A stretch of 5,246 nucleotides of DNA. Origin: Acidobacteriota bacterium. Lineage in GTDB: Bacteria > Acidobacteriota > Terriglobia > UBA7540. Under the pieces are notes generated by a model, which had not been told where the DNA came from, ran no database searches, and saw only the letters and a program-made list of their open reading frames with translations. Positions 1-5,246 of the stretch are shown in pieces (within the stretch, counting starts at the first letter, position 1; every line of letters starts with the position of its first letter). The translations under genes were made by a program, and so were the position numbers. The stretch is from the NCBI GenBank assembly GCA_003224635.1, contig QHZK01000300.1:1-5246 (forward strand), written 5' to 3'.

Positions 1-66
1 ATCAAATCACCGAGCGGCCGAACCGGCTCGACTGCGTTCCCTGGCGTTTTCTGTTAGATTGAGGCC

Positions 67-1797
67 ATGAAGTCGCCGCGCGCCCGCATTGCTTTGGCGC
101 TCGTGGCCGTGTGGGCCGGGCTCATCCTGCTTCACTATCCGTGGCGATGCCTTCCCTACTACTGGGACGAAGCCGGGTACTATGCGCTCGCCGCCCTGGA
201 TTTCTATCGCAAGGCGCTGCTGATTCCAGAGAGCACTCAGAAGCTCGGACACACGCCACTGGTTCCGGCGTTCGTAGGAGCAGCGTGGCGCGTGCTGGGA
301 CTGTCACCCTGCAGGGCCCGAGAGGCGATGATGCTCGTGGCGGCCGCAACGCTTGTTGCTACGTACGCGCTGGGCTGTCGCGTGGCGGGCCGGAAAGTTG
401 CCGCGTGGTCGGCGGCGCTCCTCGCGTTTTCGCCCCTGTTCTTTGCGCAGAGCTCGATGCTGCACATCGAAATCGCTCCCGCCCTGTTCATCACGCTCGC
501 GGTCCTGGCGCTGCTTCCGCGCCCCGAGCTCTCAGCGCGGGACGATCCAGGCAAGCGAATGGCCGCCTTCGCGCTGGCCGCGTCGCTCGCCATCCTGAGC
601 AAGGAGACATCGGTCATTCTGCTGCCCGTGGCCTGGGCCTTCGCGTGGCGCGCGCGCCGAGAGTTAGCCTCGACAGCCCCGAAGGCCCGGAACGTAATGT
701 TGGCCTTGGCATTTCCCCTTGCGCCGCTCGTCGCCTGGGCGATCTACTACCATCACGCCACCGGCTTCTGGACGGGCAACGCTGAGTATCTGCGCTATAA
801 CCTATATTCAACGCTCACTCCCGCCCGGGTCCTCCTGACGCTCGCGCGAAGACTCTATCAGCTCCTGATTGCTGGATTCGACTGGATACTGACGGTGGGA
901 GCGCTGCTCGGAGTCTGGTGGGAACGTCGAGAACAACGCGCGCGAAAAGGCCTCCCCGCCCCCCCGAGCGCCGCCGAGTCTGGCAATGCCGGCCAGGCCG
1001 CGTCGCCCGAGATTTCTCTGGCCCAGTTTGCGAGTCTGGACGCGGACCTCGACGAGGACGCGGGGAGCATCGGGCAGAAGGTGAGGCGCGCTCTCGGCGA
1101 GCCCGAGGCTCGGGCCCAGCCCACAGAAGAACAGGCCAAGCTGTCCCGAGACTTTCTGTTTCTCGCCGGCGGGCTCTCTACCGTCTACATCGTGTTCCAC
1201 AGCCTGGTGGGTGGCGCGGTCCTGCGCCGTTACCTCCTTCCCGTGTTTCCGGTGTTCTATCTGGGCGCTGTCACGCTGGCGTGGAAGCTGCCGAGAAAAA
1301 TCGCTCAGGCCATCTGCACTCTGGCAGCCGTGTATTTCGTCGCCGCCTGGTTTATCAACCCTCCCTATCCCTTCGCCTTTGAGGACAACCTGGCCTATGC
1401 GGATTTCGTTCGCCTCCACCAGCAGGCCGCAAGTTATCTCGAAGAACACAGCGCCGGCTCGCGCATCCTGACAGCGTGGCCGGCCACGGGAGAGCTCACC
1501 GTCCCCTTCCTCGGCTACGTCAGCAAGCCTCTGCGCGCGGTTCCCGTCGACGGGTTCACGCCCGATGACTTCAGCGCGGTCCGCCAGGATGCCTTCGACC
1601 TGCTTTACCTCTATTCTCGTAAGTGGGAGCCCGCGAGCAACTGGCTGGCTCGCTCCCCCATTCTCGAACGGCTGCAGGAACGCTATTTTAATTACGCGCC
1701 CGAGATGCGGGACGAAGTGCTGGTGGCGCGCTACCGGCTCAAACTGGTCCAACAATACGAACGGCGGGGTCAGTGGGTGCGAATTTATTCGAAGTAG
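67..1797 (+). CDS. GT-C fold membrane glycosyltransferase, GT39/ArnT-like
   Basis: Probable inner-membrane glycosyltransferase of the PMT/ArnT superfamily, whose members move a sugar from a polyprenyl-phosphate donor to a protein or lipid acceptor on the periplasmic side. The 576-residue protein opens with a membrane segment (about residues 8-22), followed by a periplasmic loop with the acidic pair D34-E35 in YYWDEAGYY, where this superfamily places its catalytic acidic residue. About ten further hydrophobic stretches follow up to residue 435. SKETS (178-182) and RRYLLP (387-392) fit the family pattern. Residues 436-576 form a soluble C-terminal part. A charged, Ala/Glu/Pro-rich stretch at about 285-362 interrupts the membrane region and is probably a cytoplasmic loop. 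The ATG at 67 is only four codons after an in-frame TAG at 55-57, so the start is well bounded. GAGG at 61-64 lies too close to serve as a good ribosome site. Donor and acceptor cannot be told from sequence. Confidence 0.85.
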   Translation: MKSPRARIALALVAVWAGLILLHYPWRCLPYYWDEAGYYALAALDFYRKALLIPESTQKLGHTPLVPAFVGAAWRVLGLSPCRAREAMMLVAAATLVATYALGCRVAGRKVAAWSAALLAFSPLFFAQSSMLHIEIAPALFITLAVLALLPRPELSARDDPGKRMAAFALAASLAILSKETSVILLPVAWAFAWRARRELASTAPKARNVMLALAFPLAPLVAWAIYYHHATGFWTGNAEYLRYNLYSTLTPARVLLTLARRLYQLLIAGFDWILTVGALLGVWWERREQRARKGLPAPPSAAESGNAGQAASPEISLAQFASLDADLDEDAGSIGQKVRRALGEPEARAQPTEEQAKLSRDFLFLAGGLSTVYIVFHSLVGGAVLRRYLLPVFPVFYLGAVTLAWKLPRKIAQAICTLAAVYFVAAWFINPPYPFAFEDNLAYADFVRLHQQAASYLEEHSAGSRILTAWPATGELTVPFLGYVSKPLRAVPVDGFTPDDFSAVRQDAFDLLYLYSRKWEPASNWLARSPILERLQERYFNYAPEMRDEVLVARYRLKLVQQYERRGQWVRIYSK

Positions 1798-1800
1798 GTC

Positions 1801-1939
1801 AGTTGTCAGTCTCTCAGTACTTCAGTTTCTCAGTACTTCAGTCAAGAACTCGGCAGTCAGGACTCACCCAGCTCGATCACTTGCACTGAAGACTGAGAAC
1901 TGAATACTGAAAACTGAAAAACTGAGAAACTGACAAACT
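1801..1939. repeat. Intergenic imperfect inverted repeat built of CAGT/ACTG units
   Basis: The left arm (1801-1842) and right arm (1899-1939) are near reverse complements. My hand alignment gives 37 Watson-Crick pairs, three mismatches and three single-base bulges, around a 56-nt spacer. The left arm is itself periodic: CAGT begins at 1800, 1807, 1815, 1823, 1831 and 1839. The 15-mer TCTCAGTACTTCAGT occurs twice, at 1812-1826 and 1828-1842. On the right, ACTG begins at 1885, 1892, 1899, 1906, 1913, 1921 and 1929, so the first two right-hand units fall in the spacer. The element fills most of the 194-nt gap between the glycosyltransferase stop and the next start and is much less GC-rich than the flanking genes. 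An RNA copy could fold into a long stem. There is no GC-rich stem with a U-run, so it is not a canonical intrinsic terminator. Role unknown; it may be a dispersed repeat. Confidence 0.85.
1812..1842 (+). repeat. Two tandem copies of a 15-nt unit, 16-nt period
   Basis: TCTCAGTACTTCAGT is repeated exactly at 1812-1826 and 1828-1842, separated by one T. Each copy contains two CAGT tetramers 8 nt apart. It lies inside the left arm of the larger inverted repeat and suggests that arm grew by local duplication. Confidence 0.9.
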
Positions 1940-1991
1940 ATTCTGATACCATTGCCTTAGGTGTCCAAGACAGCGACCTCGGAAAGCAACT

Positions 1992-2981
1992 ATGCCTCTG
2001 AAGGACAAACTTCTGGATGCGTCGGTCCCGGTGAGATTTTTCGAGCTGGTCCCGCCGGTGGCGGAGAAGCCCGGGGCTGTCGAGGCTACGCTGGCAGAAC
2101 TGAAGAAGGTCCGGCACCTCGCGGACGCGGTTAACTTGCCGGAAATACGCGATGAGAGCCGCAGCGCCCCCCGGACGGCCCGGTTCGTTCAGCGGGTGGA
2201 GCCCCGCCTTCTCGGGGCCAGGATACTCCACGAGCTCGACGTGGAAGTGGTCGTCAATCGCGGCGTCGTCTACGAGCCCGACCCGCTGCCTTGGGCCGAG
2301 GAGACCCACAGCGATTTTGGCATCCAAAATATAGTTCTGGTGGGAGGCGAATCGAGCAAGCTTAGTTATCCGGGTCCGAGCGTAGTCGAAGCCGCTGAAC
2401 AGATCCGCTCGGCGCGCCCGGAAATCTGTCTGGGAGGGATCACGATTCCCAGCCGCCCTCACGAAGCCGACCGGATTCGACACAAGAACGCCGCCGGCCT
2501 GGTCTTCTTCACCACTCAGATCCTTTTTGATTCCAATGATATCGTGTGGCTGATCCAGCAGCTCAACGGGCTCGAGGCGCGCGTTTTTCTCAGCTTCGCG
2601 CCGGTCAGCCACCCGAGGGACCTCGAATTCCTGCGCTGGCTGGGCGCCGACATTCCCGCCGACCTGGACCGCTTTCTGCTTCGCGGCGAAGCCTCGGACT
2701 CCGATTCTTCGAGCGCCCCGGCGAAATCGGCAAGCGAGCCCGGGTCGGCCGGGTCCTCGCTCGACCGGTCTCTCGACCTGGCGCAACGCATCTTGATGGA
2801 CGTGTTTGACAACTTGCCGCCCGACCCGCCGCCGCTTGGACTGAACGTCGAGCACATCAACCAGCGGAACTTCAGGCCCGCGCTGAGGATGCTCGAGCAC
2901 CTCGGCAGCCTCTACACGAACCTCGTCGCCGCCCGCGCGCGTCCGGCAGGATTTCAGAACAACTTGGTGACTTCGTCCTGA
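1992..2981 (+). CDS. Methylenetetrahydrofolate reductase-like (MetF-family) flavoprotein, divergent
   Basis: A 329-residue predicted cytosolic TIM-barrel protein of the methylenetetrahydrofolate reductase family. Canonical members use FAD to reduce methylene-THF to methyl-THF for methionine synthesis. Family signs: RFFELVPP (15-22), with E18 at the position of the catalytic Glu of MetF (FEFFPP); NIVLVGGES (113-121); GGITIPSRPHEADRI (148-162), like the MetF A-x-x-P-x-x-H-P-E segment; and HKNAAGLVFFTTQILFD (164-180), matching the K-x-x-A-G-A-x-F-x-x-T-Q-x-x-F-D signature, with Q176 at the folate-contacting Gln. LGLNVEHIN (282-290) replaces the usual C-terminal strand. Deviations: GGE instead of RGD, and no recognisable VTYGAGG or TCRDRN motif, so the substrate may not be ordinary folate. 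A Ser/Ala/Glu linker at about 232-258 is inserted. ATG 1992 is the first start after an in-frame TGA at 1944-1946, and GGAAAG at 1981-1986 is a plausible ribosome site. metF symbol withheld. Confidence 0.8.
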   Translation: MPLKDKLLDASVPVRFFELVPPVAEKPGAVEATLAELKKVRHLADAVNLPEIRDESRSAPRTARFVQRVEPRLLGARILHELDVEVVVNRGVVYEPDPLPWAEETHSDFGIQNIVLVGGESSKLSYPGPSVVEAAEQIRSARPEICLGGITIPSRPHEADRIRHKNAAGLVFFTTQILFDSNDIVWLIQQLNGLEARVFLSFAPVSHPRDLEFLRWLGADIPADLDRFLLRGEASDSDSSSAPAKSASEPGSAGSSLDRSLDLAQRILMDVFDNLPPDPPPLGLNVEHINQRNFRPALRMLEHLGSLYTNLVAARARPAGFQNNLVTSS

Positions 2982-3024
2982 GGCCTTGAATAGCTGGCAG
3001 GGTGAGGACGCCCGAGGCGCCCGA

Positions 3025-3057
3025 TTTTCTTTGTGCCTCAGTGTCTTGCTGGTTAAA
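3025..3057 (+). repeat. Possible dispersed intergenic repeat upstream of priA
   Basis: This T-rich stretch contains CTTTGTGCCTCAGTGTCTTG followed by GGTTAAA and ends 11 nt before the priA start. Stretches of the type CTTTGTG-CTTxGTGGTTAAA recur between genes in many environmental bacterial genomes, as I recall, and give spurious lysine/histidine-rich ORFs on the opposite strand. Only one copy is present here, so the assignment rests on resemblance and not on repetition seen in the window. It leaves little room for a normal ribosome-binding site in front of priA. Confidence 0.35.
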
Positions 3058-3068
3058 CTCAATGACCC

Positions 3069-5246
3069 ATGTCCCGGAAGAAACCCTCGGAACAGCTCGT
3101 CAACGTGGCGGTGATGGCTGCGCTCCGTCACTCCCTCACCTACCGCGTACCGGACGGACTGGGCGTGCGCACGGGACAGCGCGTGCTGGTGCCGCTCGGC
3201 AACCGGCGGGCGCTCGGGATCGCGCTCGAGCCGGTGGCCCGCATGGCTCCGGGCGTCAAGGCGCGCGACGTCCTGCGCGTCGTCGATCCGGAGCCGGTCT
3301 TTTCCCCCGAGCTCCTGACCTTGGGACTCTGGATCGCGGAGTATTACGTGGCGCCCGTCGGAGAAGTATTTCGCGCCATGCTGCCCTTGCGGCGCGAGAC
3401 GCGCCGCGCCCGCTTGGTCGAGATCACCGAGCGCGGCCGGCAGAGGCTGGCCGAGCTTGAGGCGAGCCTGCTTGGAGAAGCCCGCTTGGGCGCGGAAGCC
3501 TCTCTCCTGCATTATCTCGCCGAGTATCAACTGGCCGAGCGCGCCGGAGCGCCGATCGAAAGCGTCCGCAGAAAGTTCGGATCTCCCGCCGACCTCGTCC
3601 CGCGGGCTCTCAAAGAAGGTTGGATCGCCATAGCTGAGGTCGAACGCGGGCGCGGAGAGAGGAAGGCTTTCAGCGTGCGCCTGGCCGGATCGCTATCCGA
3701 CCCGACCGCGCCGGCGTCGCAGCTCGCAGTGCAGGGTCCTGTTCCGGCCCGCAGCACGCGACCGTCGCCGGTGGCGCGGCGAATCCTCGAAGCTCTGGAG
3801 CGGGAAGGGCCGGCGGCTGACCACCGCGAGCTTCTGAAATCGGCGCGCGCGAGCTTAGCGACTCTCAGAAAGCTCGGCGAGGCGGGACTGGTCGAACTCA
3901 GCGACGCGAAACGCGGACCGAAGCAGCGCACGCCGGAACCCGGCGACACCGGCGGCGCCGAGGCTTCGGCCGAAGCAACAAGCGGGCGCGACAACGCCCC
4001 GCCTCCCGAGCTGACTCCCGCTCAGGCAGCAGTCTTCGACCAGCTCGTGCAGCGCCTCGAGAGCCGACGATTCCAGGTGACGCTGCTGTATGGAATCACC
4101 GCCAGCGGTAAGACGGAAATCTACCTGCGGTTGATCGCGCGCTGCCTGGCGCTCGGGCGCGCGGCCCTGATGCTGGTCCCGGAGATCGCCCTGACGCCGG
4201 CCGTCGAGTCGCAGTTCGTCGAGCGGTTTCGAAATCAAGTGGCGGTCCTGCACAGCGGCTTGAGCGAGACCGAGCGGCACCAGGCGTGGTGGGCAGCGCG
4301 CCGAGGCGACGTGAAAGTGGTGCTGGGAACGCGCTCCGCTGTGTTTGCGCCGCTCGACAATCTCGGCCTGGTCATTGTGGACGAGGAACACGAATCGAGC
4401 TACAAGCAGGAGGAAACTCCACGCTACCACGGCAGGGACGTGGCCGTGGTGCGGGCGCGGCTGGCGCAGGCGCTCGCCCTCCTGGGTTCCGCGACCCCGT
4501 CCCTCGAGTCCTTCTGGAACGCCCGCCAGGGCAAATACCAGCTCGCAACGCTGAAGCAGAGGATCGCCGGACGCCCGCTCGCCAGCGTTGAGATTGTGGA
4601 CATGCGCCAGGAGTTTCGCCAGACGCACACCTCGGTGCCCATTTCCCGCCGGCTCAGGGAAGAGATCGAAGCCCAACTCCGCGCCCGAGCGCAGACCATG
4701 ATCCTGCTGAACCGGCGCGGCTACTCCTGGTACCTGCTCTGCCGGAGTTGCGGCGAGTCTATCCGATGCGTGAACTGTTCCATCTCGCTCACCTATCACC
4801 GTCGCGAGCACCGCCTGATGTGCCATTACTGCGGCTACTCAGCCGCCGTGCCCGCTCGCTGTCCGGTGTGCGACAGCGAGCACCTTTACTACGTCGGCGA
4901 GGGGACGGAAAAGATCGAGAGCAAGCTGGCGGAACTTTTCCCGGGCGCGCGCGTGGAGCGCCTGGACCGCGACACGGCGCGGCGCCGGGGGCAGTTCCAG
5001 AAAATCTTTTCCGACTTCCGCGCGGGCAAGATCGATATCCTGGTCGGCACCCAACTGATCGCCAAGGGCCACGACTTTCCCGGCGTGACGCTGGTGGGCG
5101 TCGTCTCCGCGGACATGGGATTGGGGCTGCCGGACTTTCGCGCCGCCGAGCGCACGTTTCAACTCCTTACGCAGGCGGCGGGCCGGGCGGGCCGCGGCGA
5201 CGCTCCCGGCCATGTGCTGGTGCAGACGTTTTATCCGGAGCACTAC
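3069..5246 (+). CDS. priA: Primosomal replication-restart helicase PriA (3' end missing)
   Basis: PriA is the superfamily 2 3'-5' DNA helicase that recognises stalled forks and starts replication restart by loading the primosome. The 3'-DNA-binding domain is at about residues 12-107 (VRTGQRVLVPLGNRRALGIA). A long middle region (108-314) follows, probably including a winged helix and ending in a Pro/Ala/Glu-rich linker (281-314). Helicase motifs: Walker A GITASGKT (342-349), DEEH (438-441), GSATPS (473-478), GTQLIAKGHDFPG (660-672) and QAAGRAGR (702-709). Two zinc sites are complete, with cysteines 558, 561, 567, 570, 585, 588, 598 and 601. YKQEETPRYHGRD after DEEH is the PriA aromatic-rich loop. 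ATG 3069 is the first start after an in-frame TAA at 3054-3056, but it has no clear Shine-Dalgarno sequence. The Walker A lysine is residue 348, against about 230 in E. coli, so the N-terminal part is unusually long. The frame is open to the window edge; roughly 90-110 C-terminal residues should lie beyond it. Confidence 0.97.
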   Translation, partial: MSRKKPSEQLVNVAVMAALRHSLTYRVPDGLGVRTGQRVLVPLGNRRALGIALEPVARMAPGVKARDVLRVVDPEPVFSPELLTLGLWIAEYYVAPVGEVFRAMLPLRRETRRARLVEITERGRQRLAELEASLLGEARLGAEASLLHYLAEYQLAERAGAPIESVRRKFGSPADLVPRALKEGWIAIAEVERGRGERKAFSVRLAGSLSDPTAPASQLAVQGPVPARSTRPSPVARRILEALEREGPAADHRELLKSARASLATLRKLGEAGLVELSDAKRGPKQRTPEPGDTGGAEASAEATSGRDNAPPPELTPAQAAVFDQLVQRLESRRFQVTLLYGITASGKTEIYLRLIARCLALGRAALMLVPEIALTPAVESQFVERFRNQVAVLHSGLSETERHQAWWAARRGDVKVVLGTRSAVFAPLDNLGLVIVDEEHESSYKQEETPRYHGRDVAVVRARLAQALALLGSATPSLESFWNARQGKYQLATLKQRIAGRPLASVEIVDMRQEFRQTHTSVPISRRLREEIEAQLRARAQTMILLNRRGYSWYLLCRSCGESIRCVNCSISLTYHRREHRLMCHYCGYSAAVPARCPVCDSEHLYYVGEGTEKIESKLAELFPGARVERLDRDTARRRGQFQKIFSDFRAGKIDILVGTQLIAKGHDFPGVTLVGVVSADMGLGLPDFRAAERTFQLLTQAAGRAGRGDAPGHVLVQTFYPEHY

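Noticed and set aside
808..1755. A 315-codon open frame on the - strand inside the glycosyltransferase.
   Set aside because: It is fully antisense to a gene with clear membrane topology and family motifs, and its translation shows no recognisable family.
1930..1991. Possible sigma-70 promoter in front of the MetF-like gene (CTGACA at 1930-1935).
   Set aside because: No convincing -10 hexamer occurs at 16-18 nt spacing, and the CTGACA is part of the periodic ACTG array.
3000..3028. Possible intrinsic terminator after the MetF-like gene: a 5-bp stem GGGTG/CGCCC with an AGGA loop (3000-3013).
   Set aside because: The stem is short and includes a G-T pair, and the only T-run (3025-3028) starts 11 nt after the stem, so it does not match a working terminator.
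3002..3460. A 152-codon + strand frame beginning with GTG upstream of priA and overlapping its N-terminus.
   Set aside because: The frame at 3069 encodes a recognisable PriA 3'-DNA-binding domain. The other frame is Arg/Gly/Ala-rich with no family resemblance.
1938..3530. A 530-codon open frame on the - strand, crossing the MetF-like gene and the start of priA.
   Set aside because: It runs antisense to two well-recognised genes and through an intergenic gap. Its translation is Arg/Gln/His-rich with no domain I recognise. Long antisense frames are common in GC-rich DNA.
3855..4826. A 323-codon open frame on the - strand within priA.
   Set aside because: It lies opposite the conserved helicase motifs and zinc cysteines of PriA, whose coding frame is certain.
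67..5246. A new defence, mobile or biosynthetic system spanning the three genes.
   Set aside because: A GT39-type enzyme, a MetF-like protein and PriA have no known joint role. No transposase, toxin-antitoxin pair, CRISPR array or nuclease is present, and the first gene is separated by a large hairpin gap.

Overview
The window is a GC-rich (about 60-65% by eye), gene-dense bacterial chromosome segment. It holds three genes, all on the + strand, and no RNA gene, mobile element or CRISPR array that I can support. The gene types and the style of the intergenic repeats suggest an environmental, soil-type bacterium, possibly an acidobacterium. That placement is a weak inference from general impression; no phylogenetic marker was compared.

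Layout. Positions 1-66 are a short leader with no gene. 67-1797 encodes a polytopic GT-C (GT39/ArnT-like) membrane glycosyltransferase. 1798-1991 is a non-coding gap that is clearly less GC-rich than the genes. Most of it is an imperfect inverted repeat, whose left arm carries CAGT about every 8 nt and whose right arm carries ACTG every 7-8 nt. 1992-2981 encodes a divergent member of the methylenetetrahydrofolate reductase (MetF-like) family. 2982-3068 is a short gap containing a T-rich sequence that looks like a dispersed intergenic repeat. From 3069 to the right edge runs the primosomal helicase PriA, cut by the window end after 726 codons.

How the genes relate. The MetF-like gene and priA are close (87 nt apart) and could be co-transcribed, but nothing ties their functions together. 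The glycosyltransferase is separated from them by the large hairpin and is probably a separate transcription unit. The three proteins act in different processes: lipid-linked glycosylation in the inner membrane, one-carbon or flavin chemistry in the cytosol, and replication restart. I see an ordinary housekeeping neighbourhood and no evidence of a new multi-gene system. The points most worth a second look are the inverted repeat, the altered motifs of the MetF-like protein, and the long N-terminal region of PriA.
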